13,013 bases of DNA from NCBI GenBank assembly GCA_016710165.1, contig JADJLJ010000008.1, forward strand, positions 1 through 13,013. The letters run 5' to 3'. This document shows, one piece after another, positions 1 to 6,247 of this stretch; the stretch's first letter is position 1; each line of letters begins with the position of its first letter. The notes beneath the pieces are model-generated. The model made no database searches. It had not been told where the DNA came from and saw only the letters and a list, made by a program, of their open reading frames with translations. Origin of the DNA: Chitinophagaceae bacterium (lineage in GTDB: Bacteria > Bacteroidota > Bacteroidia > Chitinophagales > Chitinophagaceae). The position numbers were made by a program, and so were the translations under genes.

Positions 1-7
1 AGTTAAC

Positions 8-274
8 ATGACAATAGAATTATCATATCGGTATAGCTATCTTGACAAAGCCCATTATTTTGGTATAGTATTTAATGGTGCAGAAAATTGGGAAACTTAT
101 ATTAGATGGGTATGGTATTATATCGGGAAAAAGATTGGGATGGTTCCTAAGAACTTCCGATTGTGTCCGTATAACTATGAATCAAAAATATTAAAGACAT
201 ACAAAAACTGTAATGATGCCGAACGTCAGGCAACACTTTTGGTTAATAGAATTCATAGACAACTTAAAAAATAG
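8..274 (+). CDS. Hypothetical phage protein, 88 aa
   Basis: I do not recognise this family. The protein is aromatic-rich (many Tyr and Trp residues in the first 55 positions) with a basic C-terminus ending in RQLKK, and has no signal peptide or membrane segment. The frame is open upstream to the window edge, so the ATG at 8 is the first visible start and a longer protein cannot be excluded. The gene ends 4 bases before the next start at 279 and is co-directional with the small genes that follow, so it most likely belongs to the same accessory operon. Function unknown; that it is coding rests on its length, tight packing and lack of a better competing frame. Confidence 0.6.
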   Translation: MTIELSYRYSYLDKAHYFGIVFNGAENWETYIRWVWYYIGKKIGMVPKNFRLCPYNYESKILKTYKNCNDAERQATLLVNRIHRQLKK

Positions 275-278
275 CACC

Positions 279-698
279 ATGAACACAACACCAACGTCCG
301 GCCAGCCCGATAAGAAGCTGACACCTATGGGTGAACTGATTGACCGAATCAAGCCGTTAATCGGTAAATACGGGATAGAGGCTGATGCTATGATTACGAC
401 AGCAATTGCAGAAGCAAGATCCCTTCTCGAAGCAGAGCGGGAATACGCCTCACAGCAAGCCCCGGCATCCACCCCACCAGTATCTGCAAACGATGCTGCA
501 TTAATGGATGTAGATAAGCTGGATGGTGTTTACGCAGTTAATTTAAGTTGGGGAATAAATTATCATCCGACCGATCTGTCAAAAGTAATGAAAGCGAAAG
601 ATTGCCTGTTTATAGGAACTGGAAAGAATGTGCTGACTTCATTTACAAAAATAAACCAGCACCCGTATCTGCAATGGAGGATGGATGGGTTGATGTGA
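279..698 (+). CDS. DUF551 gene, N-terminal part (frame-interrupted)
   Basis: The start at 279 (context GCACCATG) was preferred over an upstream in-frame ATG at 213, which would run through the preceding gene. The first ~75 residues look like the N-terminus seen ahead of DUF551 domains in Bacteroidetes phage proteins: a charged helical stretch (MGELIDRIKPLIGKYGIEAD), an Ala/Glu-rich helix, then a Pro/Ala/Ser linker around residues 60-70. The DUF551 core itself lies in another frame (548-901). The switch needs one extra base somewhere between about 541 and 600, for instance at the AAAA run near 580-583. After that point this frame reads unlike anything known and ends at 698. I infer a single original gene 279-901 with a one-base deletion; two overlapping genes are the less likely alternative. 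Confidence 0.6.
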   Translation: MNTTPTSGQPDKKLTPMGELIDRIKPLIGKYGIEADAMITTAIAEARSLLEAEREYASQQAPASTPPVSANDAALMDVDKLDGVYAVNLSWGINYHPTDLSKVMKAKDCLFIGTGKNVLTSFTKINQHPYLQWRMDGLM

Positions 699-901
699 GA
701 AATGCGTTACCAGATAACGAAGGTTTGTATTTAGCGTGCGTTACTAATCATTCGTTTCTTGGCCCACCTGAAAGTTTTTTTATTGTGTATTATGGATTTG
801 CTAACGATGAAGATGCAACAGAAATGTTTTGGAGTTATATGATGAAGCCAATAGATGTCACCCATTGGCGTCCCTTACCACCCCCACCAAGTAACCGTTA
901 A
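548..901 (+). CDS. DUF551 domain, C-terminal part of the 279-901 gene
   Basis: The frame carries the DUF551 signature: a start block GWVDVRNALPDNEG (about residues 46-59) followed by a beta-rich stretch and the closing VTHWRPLPPPP near the C-terminus. DUF551 is a small domain common in phage and prophage proteins, of unknown biochemical function. The frame opens just after a stop at 539-541 and has only a TTG at 548 or an ATG at 674 without ribosome site, which argues that it is the continuation of the frame starting at 279 rather than an independent gene. It ends 10 bases before the DUF4326 gene. Domain call is firm; gene structure is uncertain because of the frameshift. Confidence 0.65.
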   Translation: MGNKLSSDRSVKSNESERLPVYRNWKECADFIYKNKPAPVSAMEDGWVDVRNALPDNEGLYLACVTNHSFLGPPESFFIVYYGFANDEDATEMFWSYMMKPIDVTHWRPLPPPPSNR

Positions 902-911
902 AAAGAAAGAT

Positions 912-1292
912 ATGAACAAAGAACCAGTTAGAATACAAAGAAGCCGGAAAAGTGAACAGGTTAGTCCAAATGGGCTTCCGATTGTTTATGTGGGTAGACC
1001 AACGAAGTGGGGTAATCCATTTAGAGTTGAAGAAATGTATTTGCACGAAGGAAAAATGCTTTACGGTGTAAAAACAAGTAAGGAAGATTGTTTTCAAATA
1101 CTTGTAGAAAATTGCCGCCCTGCATACGAAAGCAAACACGATGCCATCAAAGATGCTGTTAAGTGCTTTGCAATATATTGGGGTGAATCGGACGCTTCTG
1201 AATTAAGAGGTAAAAATTTAAGCTGCTGGTGCGGGGAAACTAAACCATGCCATGCAGACATTTTATTAAAACTTGCAAATCAAAAACCATGA
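912..1292 (+). CDS. DUF4326 domain protein, 126 aa
   Basis: Recognised from the DUF4326 pattern: VRIQRSR near the N-terminus, VYVGRPTKWGNPF at about residues 25-37, and the cysteine/histidine block LRGKNLSCWCGETKPCHAD near the C-terminus. The family occurs in phages and bacterial genomes; its molecular function is not established, though the conserved Cys/His cluster suggests metal binding. The ATG at 912 was chosen over an in-frame upstream ATG at 855, because the conserved domain begins just after 912 and 855 lies inside the preceding gene. The stop overlaps the next start by 4 bases (ATGA at 1289-1292), so translational coupling with the downstream gene is likely. Length is normal for the family. 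Confidence 0.85.
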   Translation: MNKEPVRIQRSRKSEQVSPNGLPIVYVGRPTKWGNPFRVEEMYLHEGKMLYGVKTSKEDCFQILVENCRPAYESKHDAIKDAVKCFAIYWGESDASELRGKNLSCWCGETKPCHADILLKLANQKP

Positions 1293-1657
1293 ACAAAGAT
1301 AACATACAGGAACTTTTGAAACCGAGGTATTTAGTAAGTACACCGTGGTATCCATCTAATAATTACCAATCAGGGGATATTGTAACCCCTGATAAATTTA
1401 CTGGGTGGCATCCTAAATATTCCCCTGTAATATTCCGCCGCCTTGAATGGTGGGAGGACAGGGATGTAAAGGATATGCCAGAGTATGTTAAGTGTATAAA
1501 AACGCCAGACAATTTTCATTTTCCGGATAGAGTGTACAGAATTAATTACTTGAACGGTATAGCTTACAGCGATATTTCTATTGCAGTTGTTTTTGAAACG
1601 AATTGCTATCTTCCCGCCACCGAAACCGAATACCTTAACCAAACCAACCAACCATGA
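1289..1657 (+). CDS. Hypothetical protein, 122 aa
   Basis: Not recognised. The protein is rich in Trp, Tyr and Pro, and probably a small all-beta cytoplasmic protein: no membrane segment, no cysteine cluster. Segment VIFRRLEWWEDRDVKDMPEYVK (two halves around residues 48-70) reads like a conserved phage hypothetical, but I cannot name it. Start at 1289 (AACCATG) overlaps the DUF4326 stop; its own stop overlaps the next start at 1654, again as ATGA. Its last residues (NQTNQP) are encoded inside the first copy of a 65-bp direct repeat that recurs at the end of the next gene, so its 3' end took part in a duplication. Confidence 0.7.
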   Translation: MNKDNIQELLKPRYLVSTPWYPSNNYQSGDIVTPDKFTGWHPKYSPVIFRRLEWWEDRDVKDMPEYVKCIKTPDNFHFPDRVYRINYLNGIAYSDISIAVVFETNCYLPATETEYLNQTNQP

Positions 1658-1701
1658 ACAAAGAACAGGTAATTGAAGCGAATAAACTTATTGCGGAATT
1701 T
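1637..1701 (+). repeat. 65-bp direct repeat, copy 1
   Basis: Runs from the last codons of the 1289-1657 gene through the start and first 16 codons of paralogue A. It matches 1960-2024 with only two mismatches. The unit begins with the AC-rich run AACCAAACCAACCAACC just before the ATG. Confidence 0.9.
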
Positions 1702-1980
1702 ATGGGAGGTAAGCCATACCGGGTTATGGTAAAATCTATTGGTATGATGGATGCGTATCAATGGGGCGAAAATGGTTATACCATAGATGAATTGCAATAC
1801 CATTCAAACTGGAATATGCTTATGCCGGTAGTGATAAAAATATTTCAGCTTAAAAATATAGAAGGGTTATATAAACAGCTTAATCAATTAACAGAGGCTT
1901 ATATGCTCATGGATTTAAAGTATATCCACAAAGCAGTCATTCAATTCATCCAATGGTACAACCAAACCAACCAACCATGA
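1654..1980 (+). CDS. Small phage protein, paralogue A (108 aa)
   Basis: Starts MNKEQVIEANKLIAEFMGG and carries a conserved centre LQYHSNWNMLMPVV, then a C-terminal FIQWYNQ. This combination (NKLIAEF, then YHSxWxxLMPVVxKI, then a terminal IQxYN) marks a family of uncharacterised proteins I associate with Bacteroidetes phages and prophages; no biochemical role is known to me. It is a paralogue of the next gene: the first 16 residues are nearly identical and the YHSxW and LMPVV blocks align. Both neighbours overlap it by an ATGA. Compared with paralogue B the segment between the N-terminal block and YHS is quite different, so the two copies have diverged or recombined outside the shared ends. 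Confidence 0.75.
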   Translation: MNKEQVIEANKLIAEFMGGKPYRVMVKSIGMMDAYQWGENGYTIDELQYHSNWNMLMPVVIKIFQLKNIEGLYKQLNQLTEAYMLMDLKYIHKAVIQFIQWYNQTNQP

Positions 1981-2024
1981 ACAAAGAACAGGTAATTGAA
2001 GGAAATAAACTTATTGCGGAATTT
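1960..2024 (+). repeat. 65-bp direct repeat, copy 2
   Basis: Same unit as 1637-1701, here bridging the end of paralogue A and the start of paralogue B. The offset is 323 bp, the length of one gene, as expected of a recent tandem gene duplication or of recombination that homogenised the junctions. Recombination between the copies would delete paralogue A cleanly. Confidence 0.9.
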
Positions 2025-2321
2025 GATGGTTATACGTTTGAACCAGATAGTAAACTTAATAATATAAAAGGGGTATTTAGGAAGGAAGGAAAGTTAAGTA
2101 TGCTTGAGAATGAATTAAAATACCACTCATCATGGGACTGGCTTATGCCAGTAGTGGAGAAGATAGCTTTTACAGATGGGCCTTTCAGATTAGTGTTTGG
2201 TAACTGTAATACCTATACACAATTTGCTGGGCATGAAAAAATAGTTGCATCTTCCCCATTGCTATCAACATGGCTTAGTGTAGTAAGCTACATTCAGCAA
2301 TACAATCAACAATCAAAATAG
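1977..2321 (+). CDS. Small phage protein, paralogue B (114 aa)
   Basis: Second tandem member of the same uncharacterised family: MNKEQVIEGNKLIAEFDGY at the N-terminus, LKYHSSWDWLMPVVEKI in the middle (about residues 58-74) and a terminal VVSYIQQYNQQ. It fits my memory of the family consensus (YHSSWDWLMPVVEKI) better than paralogue A does, so B may be the more typical copy. The ATG at 1977 was chosen over an upstream in-frame GTG/ATG near 1953, because 1977 matches the paralogue start and makes the 4-base overlap with paralogue A. After the stop there are 63 bases before the next small gene. Cytoplasmic; function unknown. Confidence 0.75.
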   Translation: MNKEQVIEGNKLIAEFDGYTFEPDSKLNNIKGVFRKEGKLSMLENELKYHSSWDWLMPVVEKIAFTDGPFRLVFGNCNTYTQFAGHEKIVASSPLLSTWLSVVSYIQQYNQQSK

Positions 2322-2384
2322 TTAGTTCAGGGGGAAAGTCCACCGTATTTGTTGGCAAATTAATCACTAATAAACGATAGCAAT

Positions 2385-2483
2385 ATGAAAATAGAATTTA
2401 GTAAACTTTTTGATTGGGTATCTTATATATTATTGTGTATATGCCTTATAGGGGCACTTATATATTGTATCTCATTACTTTAA
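2385..2483 (+). CDS. 32-residue single-span membrane peptide
   Basis: A short ORF starting at the ATG at 2385 (context CAATATG). The peptide has a short charged N-terminus (MKIEFSKLFDW) followed by about 20 uninterrupted hydrophobic residues (YILLCICLIGALIYCISLL) running to the C-terminus, a clear single transmembrane helix with three cysteines. It lies 63 bases after paralogue B and its stop codon sits at the base of the terminator hairpin, so it is the last gene of the operon. Function unknown; small phage membrane peptides can act in lysis, exclusion or signalling, but nothing here selects one. It could also be a chance ORF. Confidence 0.5.
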   Translation: MKIEFSKLFDWVSYILLCICLIGALIYCISLL

Positions 2484-2509
2484 AGCCACCGTAATTGGTG
2501 GCTTTTTTT
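2482..2509 (+). terminator. Rho-independent terminator of the left plus-strand operon
   Basis: A perfect 9-bp stem, AAAGCCACC (2482-2490) with GGTGGCTTT (2497-2505), a 6-base loop and a T-run through 2509. It follows directly on the stop of the 32-residue peptide. On the opposite strand the stem is followed by only three T, so it mainly stops rightward transcription. It sits exactly where the rightward and leftward operons converge. Confidence 0.9.
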
Positions 2510-2720
2510 ATTGGATGGTAATGGGCATTGCGTTTTCTTCGATGAACCTTTCGTGGGTGTCAATTACGTTCTTGCAGGCTTTGATGGTATGAAGGCAAAT
2601 TTGGGATATTCTTACCCCGTCCTTAAAGATGCAGAAAAAGCTGGTGTAGCCACCTATGTTGCCCGAATGTTTCCTTATTTCATACCCTTTATATATTTCT
2701 CTAATACTTGGTTGAGCCAT
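2508..2720 (-). CDS. Hypothetical protein, 70 aa
   Basis: Last gene of the leftward operon; its stop overlaps the convergent terminator. The core YKGYEIRKHSG...FCIFKDGVRI...IKACKNVID resembles small conserved phage proteins with a beta-hairpin followed by a helix, but I cannot assign a named family. No cysteine cluster, signal or membrane segment. The ATG at 2720 gives the natural N-terminus MAQPSIREIYKGYEI. There are 88 bases between it and the upstream gene's end at 2809, so it may have its own promoter: a TAGGTTTG lies on this strand at 2766-2759, but without a convincing TTTG upstream. Confidence 0.65.
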   Translation of the reverse strand: MAQPSIREIYKGYEIRKHSGNIGGYTSFFCIFKDGVRISQICLHTIKACKNVIDTHERFIEENAMPITIQ

Positions 2721-2808
2721 TTTAAGACGTTTTAAGGCTGTTTAATTCCAAAACCATACAAACCTACTTATCTTGTGAGAAAGTGGCTTAAAATGGCTGT
2801 AATGCGTT

Positions 2809-2994
2809 TTAATCGGTATTTTGGCAGTTCATAGCCCCATCATTTTGGTTAACTACGGTTATTTCTTCAAATTCTATGTCCTCAATGAAGGTTTTGGCTT
2901 CCAATCCCCAATTATCATCCATTTCATCTTCATCTCTGTAATAAAAGCCATTATTTAGTGGACTATCATCCATACATGGGAAATCCTTTGTCAT
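2809..2994 (-). CDS. Acidic hypothetical protein, 61 aa
   Basis: Very acidic small protein (a DEDEMDD cluster at about residues 21-27 and further Glu/Asp through FIEDIEFEEITV), not recognised. It begins 4 bases after the methyltransferase stop, so it is almost certainly cotranscribed and perhaps translationally coupled with it. Acidic proteins of this size in phages are often DNA mimics or partner proteins of nucleic-acid enzymes; that is only an inference from composition and position. The start at 2994 (ATGACAAAGG on the coding strand) is the only reasonable one. Confidence 0.6.
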   Translation of the reverse strand: MTKDFPCMDDSPLNNGFYYRDEDEMDDNWGLEAKTFIEDIEFEEITVVNQNDGAMNCQNTD

Positions 2995-2998
2995 AGTT

Positions 2999-3850
2999 TT
3001 AATTTTTAGTAGTTATAGTATCTTTTATGTGGTTTAAAATATGTACAATAATATCAATAGTCCAACAATCACCCAATGCTTTGTAAGATGCTATATCTGA
3101 AATTGATTTTGTGTAGCCATCGGGTATTGTTTGCAATCTTTCACATTCAACTATTGTTAATCTTCTTATGCCAAATTCATCCTGAATAAAGTTCCCATTC
3201 CAAGAAGCATACATTCTTGCAGTTAAGCATCCAGCCTTATCAGCGTTTAAAGTGCTATAAGATTTTGATAGTTGAAATTCTTTATTAACCAGCCACCAAT
3301 TATTCCAAGCCTCTGTTTGGTAATATTTCTTATCTACAGTCGGTTCTAAAATATCCTTCAATTTCAACTTAGTTCTCGTGGGCAATGAATTTACGGGTAT
3401 ATTAGTCCAATAAAGCCTATTTCTATTTTGTGGAGTTACCCAATTACTATCTAATCTTAGTGGTCGCCTTTTAAGTTCTTTGGTAATAATATTCGTATCG
3501 GTTCCTTGTACGTTTTCCAATAGCCACCATTTCGGGTTAAGAACTTCTTTTGCTTCTAAAAACTTATAAAACAGTTTTGACTTGCTCCCACTTAATCCTT
3601 CTTTCTTTTTATTTAAGTTGCTTATATCTTGGCAAGGGCTTCCACCACATAAAAAGTCTATTTTTTTTAGGCTTTTAAAATCAATATCATTTACATTGCC
3701 TAATTGTATCGTGTTCGGGTAATTATCCATTGTTACCTTAATAGAGTTTTTATCTATTTCAGAGGCATAATATTTATCAATCTTAAACCCTGCTTTATTC
3801 AAAGCAATTTGAGCGCAACTAATCCCATCAAACAAACTTAACACATTCAT
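2999..3850 (-). CDS. C5-cytosine DNA methyltransferase
   Basis: Transfers a methyl group from S-adenosylmethionine to C5 of cytosine in DNA. Motifs in order: motif I LSLFDGISCAQIAL (residues 4-17, cofactor binding), motif IV GGSPCQ (69-74) with catalytic Cys73, motif VI ENV (112-114), motif VIII QNRNRLYW (141-148), a short target-recognition region about 150-205, CLTARMY (208-214), motif IX RRLTIVECERLQTIPDGYT (229-247) and motif X near ALGDCWTIDIIVHIL (258-272). At 283 residues it is a compact, complete enzyme of the type common in phages. No restriction endonuclease is beside it, so it is an orphan enzyme, probably protecting phage DNA from host restriction or marking it. Sequence specificity cannot be read from the protein. 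A small helix-turn-helix gene ends 9 bases upstream. Confidence 0.95.
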   Translation of the reverse strand: MNVLSLFDGISCAQIALNKAGFKIDKYYASEIDKNSIKVTMDNYPNTIQLGNVNDIDFKSLKKIDFLCGGSPCQDISNLNKKKEGLSGSKSKLFYKFLEAKEVLNPKWWLLENVQGTDTNIITKELKRRPLRLDSNWVTPQNRNRLYWTNIPVNSLPTRTKLKLKDILEPTVDKKYYQTEAWNNWWLVNKEFQLSKSYSTLNADKAGCLTARMYASWNGNFIQDEFGIRRLTIVECERLQTIPDGYTKSISDIASYKALGDCWTIDIIVHILNHIKDTITTKN

Positions 3851-3859
3851 AAATATCCA

Positions 3860-4057
3860 TTAAATATTGTAATATTTTTTATATTCCTTATCAATATCGA
3901 AGTACCCATCAATTACTACTCCTTTCTTTTTGGGTCTTAGTATTTTATTTATTGCTGGTGGGCTTACCCCAACAATCCTTGCTATATCCACCTGCTTCAT
4001 CTTTCCTACATTATCAAAAATAAATTCTAATTGACTTGGGTTTATCTTTGCCTTCAT
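3860..4057 (-). CDS. Small helix-turn-helix DNA-binding protein, 65 aa
   Basis: Residues about 18-42 (GKMKQVDIARIVGVSPPAINKIL) form a clear helix-turn-helix of the kind that scans with a second helix after VGVS, similar to sigma-70 region 4/resolvase-type HTHs. The remainder is a basic linker (RPKKKG) and a Tyr/Lys-rich tail (DKEYKKYY). It lies immediately upstream of the methyltransferase (9 bases) and its ATG overlaps the stop of the 51-residue gene before it (ATGA). Position suggests a regulator of the methyltransferase or of the tail of the replication operon; that is an inference. Confidence 0.75.
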   Translation of the reverse strand: MKAKINPSQLEFIFDNVGKMKQVDIARIVGVSPPAINKILRPKKKGVVIDGYFDIDKEYKKYYNI

Positions 4058-4209
4058 GGTTTTTTAATTTCACTTAATATTTGATTACATCTTTCCCATT
4101 GTTCATCACTCATTTTTCCTCCTTTCAAAACACAAAGGTTATTCCTCTTACTTCTTTTCCTACCAAACAAGTACATTAGTCTGTATAAATGAATTGGTAT
4201 CTTTTGCAT
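4054..4209 (-). CDS. Small basic peptide, 51 aa
   Basis: A short open frame filling the gap between the helicase (ends 4220) and the helix-turn-helix gene, with a 10-base gap on one side and an ATGA overlap on the other. The N-terminal half is basic (FGRKRSKRNN at residues 15-24); the C-terminal half is MSDEQWERCNQILSEIKKP. An internal ATG at 4113 is preceded by AAAGGAGG at 4125-4118, an almost ideal Shine-Dalgarno sequence with proper spacing, which would give a 19-residue product. This is unusual here, where other starts lack such a site. Which start is used is undecided. No family recognised. Confidence 0.5.
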   Translation of the reverse strand: MQKIPIHLYRLMYLFGRKRSKRNNLCVLKGGKMSDEQWERCNQILSEIKKP

Positions 4210-4219
4210 GGTGTTAAAT

Positions 4220-4939
4220 TTAAAAGGTTACGTCTTCGCCGCTTTCGTCTTTGTATGGTCGCCAAGTTGATACTATTGTTGGGGGTAAGTCTATTTGTTG
4301 TTGTGTTGGCTTTGAGTTATTATGCCAGTTTTGAATTGGGTCTATGCCATAAATTATATCCGTTGCGTTATCATCATATACTCCCATAAATTCACTAAAA
4401 CCGCAGCCGTTTTTATTCATTACTATTTTTACTGGTTTGTCTTTTGGGGTAACCCTGCCGCCCGTTTCCGTTTCCTTAACCTTTCTTACATGAATTTCCG
4501 TAACCATCCATTCGGTAGGGTGTTGGGTTAACCTGTGTATGGTTAAGAATTGGGCTGCTTTATTTGAAAACTTACCACCACCTTCCGTATCTTCTTTACC
4601 GGGAGCCTTCTGATACCCATCATCATTTTTACTTCTTAATGCCGCCGTAACAGCGTGGTTGTTTATAAACCAAGAAAAATCATACTTAGTACCAAATTGC
4701 TTTATTTCACTTATTGCTTCATAATGATATTCATGTGTGTTTAATTTACTACTGTTTGTTAATTCGATTTTCAACCCATTGTACGGGTCAATTAATCCGC
4801 CATCAAACCTAACTTTTGAATAAGCCTTCTTAGCCATATTTAAAATATCCCGGTAATTGTAAAGGTCTTCATCTGACTTTATAAAATAAAAATACTGCTT
4901 TATAAAATCTTTTGCAACTTTTAATTCAACATCGTTCAT
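4220..4939 (-). CDS. Primase-helicase fragment 4: C-terminal half of the RecA-type ATPase
   Basis: Carries Walker B GGLIDPYNGLKIEL with Asp51, the sensor region WFINNHAVTAALR (about 90-102), then EGGGKFSNKAAQFLTIHR and WMVTEIHVRKVKETETGG, a run typical of phage RecA-like replicative helicases. It ends in a Pro/Gln-rich tail (PTQQQIDLPP) and DESGEDVTF. The conserved sequence already begins upstream of the ATG at 4939 in this frame (RTLFKRLIEFYWGKKITT), so the annotated start is not the true start; it is the continuation of fragment 3. The gene ends 10 bases before the 51-residue peptide. Confidence 0.85.
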   Translation of the reverse strand: MNDVELKVAKDFIKQYFYFIKSDEDLYNYRDILNMAKKAYSKVRFDGGLIDPYNGLKIELTNSSKLNTHEYHYEAISEIKQFGTKYDFSWFINNHAVTAALRSKNDDGYQKAPGKEDTEGGGKFSNKAAQFLTIHRLTQHPTEWMVTEIHVRKVKETETGGRVTPKDKPVKIVMNKNGCGFSEFMGVYDDNATDIIYGIDPIQNWHNNSKPTQQQIDLPPTIVSTWRPYKDESGEDVTF

Positions 4940-4971
4940 TGTGGTTATCTTCTTACCCCAATAAAATTCTA

Positions 4972-5394
4972 TCAGACGCTTAAATAATGTTCTATTTGTA
5001 TTTTAAAGAACTTCCATTTATGATATAATGCTGCTATCAGTTGTAGATAAATAATAACAAAAGTTTTACCAACATTATCAATACCGTTAACCATTACCAT
5101 ATCTCCACGCTTGTATAAAAAATGGTTATCTAATGACGGCAGCCCGGTACTTAACCCTTTCGGCAACAAGTTTTTTCTTGCTAATTCAAGATACTCATCA
5201 TGCTCATCTAAATTTTCTAAAAAAGAATAATCATTATCTATAAGGCTAATAACAGACGGGACTTTTTGATTTATCTGCCTTTCTACTTCTTTACGTTCGC
5301 CATATCCTTCTTCATAAAGTCTTTTTGATGCTTCTGAAAAATCATTCTTACATTCAAGCATTGCATAAACAGCATAAGGCAAATAAGCTGTCAT
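4972..5394 (-). CDS. Primase-helicase fragment 3: linker and Walker A part of the helicase
   Basis: Residues 1-70 (YLPYAVYAMLECKNDFSEAS and following) form the helical linker between primase and helicase. The ATPase then starts at KGLSTGLPSLDNHF and has the Walker A motif GIDNVGKT (residues 104-111), as in RecA-like phage helicases. The ATG at 5394 is internal: in the same frame the protein extends back to about 5470 (KKWFSVFTTSTEFQP precedes it), showing continuity with fragment 2. The last ten or so residues before the stop at 4972 are out of frame; the homologous sequence resumes in fragment 4. Confidence 0.8.
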   Translation of the reverse strand: MTAYLPYAVYAMLECKNDFSEASKRLYEEGYGERKEVERQINQKVPSVISLIDNDYSFLENLDEHDEYLELARKNLLPKGLSTGLPSLDNHFLYKRGDMVMVNGIDNVGKTFVIIYLQLIAALYHKWKFFKIQIEHYLSV

Positions 5395-5486
5395 CGGTTG
5401 AAATTCTGTGCTTGTTGTAAATACGCTAAACCATTTTTTAACGTGGTCGTAATTTCCTGAACTGGCTGATGAGGTTTGCCCCGGTC

Positions 5487-6110
5487 TTAAAAGACAGTTT
5501 TATTTCCCTTGTTTGATATTATTTTCCACCCATACTTTTCAAGTAAAGAAACAACATCACCTCTTTCGTTGTAATCATCAAATGAACTTAATCCCTTTAT
5601 CCCCTTCCTGTTCTCAACTTTTTTATCTGGTCTGCTTTCTGTAATTATTTCATTAAACTGGCGGGCTATATTTATTAGCGTTTCTCTTTCGTCTAATGTT
5701 ATTTCGTGGATGCTGTAATAATCTCCATAAATTATTTCATATCCCTTAGACGGGTAGCAAACAATCTGACCGCCTTCCCCCCTTGTTTCTAACAAAACAC
5801 GAACCTTGTCGTTTTCTGCTCTCTTTAAAGCAACTTCTTTTGTTGCCCCTGATTTTATTTCTTCTAAATAAGTTTGGTTTTTTTCTTGTGGTGTAGTGTA
5901 TCGTTGTGCTAACTTTAAATTCCCCTCTATGTGTTGGCAGCGATAAATTAAATGATGACCGCCAGAAGGTGTTTTTTGCACAACTAATTTTTTTAGAAGG
6001 TCTTTATTTACTTCTGAAATAATCCGCTTATAATTTTTGAACAAATTACCATCTAACGAATATTTTTCATCAATGTCAATTACTTCTAAATTACCCGACA
6101 ACTTACACAA
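5487..6110 (-). CDS. Primase-helicase fragment 2: bifunctional primase/polymerase core
   Basis: Contains the catalytic heart of an archaeo-eukaryotic primase-like prim-pol domain: GNLEVIDIDEKY with the metal-binding pair Asp12 and Asp14, KLVVQKTPSGGHHLIYR (residues 41-57) with the S..H nucleotide-binding motif, and RGEGGQIVCYPSKGYE further on. The first residues before CKLSGN are not a natural start; they are the join to fragment 1. After about residue 195 (YGWKIISNKGNKTVF) the frame ends, and the sequence continues as LRPGQTSSASSGNYDH one frame over. The enzyme family makes RNA or DNA primers and is typical of phage and plasmid replication modules. Confidence 0.85.
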   Translation of the reverse strand: MCKLSGNLEVIDIDEKYSLDGNLFKNYKRIISEVNKDLLKKLVVQKTPSGGHHLIYRCQHIEGNLKLAQRYTTPQEKNQTYLEEIKSGATKEVALKRAENDKVRVLLETRGEGGQIVCYPSKGYEIIYGDYYSIHEITLDERETLINIARQFNEIITESRPDKKVENRKGIKGLSSFDDYNERGDVVSLLEKYGWKIISNKGNKTVF

Positions 6111-6247
6111 ACCAACCCAACTGCTTCGCAGTTTATAAGGTTATGTTTTTTAGACAAAGTTTGCCATCCCTTAATTACAGGTTGTTTTTTTGCCGTTACT
6201 GGCATAAACTGTAAACCTTCGATATTGTGTAATTCTTGGAAATTCAT
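6086..6247 (-). CDS. Primase-helicase fragment 1: N-terminus of prim-pol domain
   Basis: Begins MNFQELHNIEGLQFMPVTAK and continues KKQPVIKGWQTLSKKH, the usual N-terminal strand and the KxP..GW motif of prim-pol domains. True homology ends around residue 47 (EAVGLVC); the last residues before the stop at 6086 are out of frame. The start overlaps the stop of the preceding gene (ATGA at 6247-6244), which fixes the start codon. This fragment is too short to act alone. Confidence 0.75.
   Translation of the reverse strand: MNFQELHNIEGLQFMPVTAKKQPVIKGWQTLSKKHNLINCEAVGLVCVSCRVI

Larger units (their letters stand above)
4220..6247 (-). pseudogene. Prim-pol/RecA-type primase-helicase, one gene broken by three frameshifts
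   Basis: Reading the minus strand from 6247, four consecutive fragments in three frames join into one protein of about 676 residues: an N-terminal bifunctional primase/polymerase domain and a C-terminal RecA-like (AAA_25/DnaB-like) ATPase. Each junction is repaired by inserting one base: near 6105 (VGLVC to KLSGN), near 5466 (KTVF to LRPGQ, where a run of four T would need five) and near 5000 (FFKIQIE to RTLFKRLIEF). Such a protein would prime and unwind phage DNA at replication. It starts by ATGA overlap with the replisome-organiser-like gene. Three breaks of the same kind in one gene, all leaving conserved sequence on both sides, point to read errors more than to decay. Individual fragments are listed separately. 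Confidence 0.85.

Noticed and set aside
855..911. Longer DUF4326 protein starting at 855
   Set aside because: The extension overlaps the DUF551 frame and lies outside the conserved domain; the ATG at 912 fits the family start.
1637..2024. CRISPR-like or satellite array from the AACC-rich repeats
   Set aside because: Only two long copies exist, each inside coding sequence, and the spacing equals one gene.
2322..2384. Regulatory element between paralogue B and the 32-residue peptide
   Set aside because: The GGGGGAAAGTCC stretch has no convincing partner for pairing and no match to the promoter pattern; nothing supportable.
2759..2766. Promoter for the 2508-2720 gene (TAGGTTTG on the minus strand)
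   Set aside because: No TTTG at the required distance upstream, so support is one half-element only.
4972..6247. Programmed ribosomal frameshifting as the cause of the broken primase-helicase
   Set aside because: Three separate events in one gene would be needed, with no common slippery heptamer or downstream structure at the junctions; single-base deletions are simpler.
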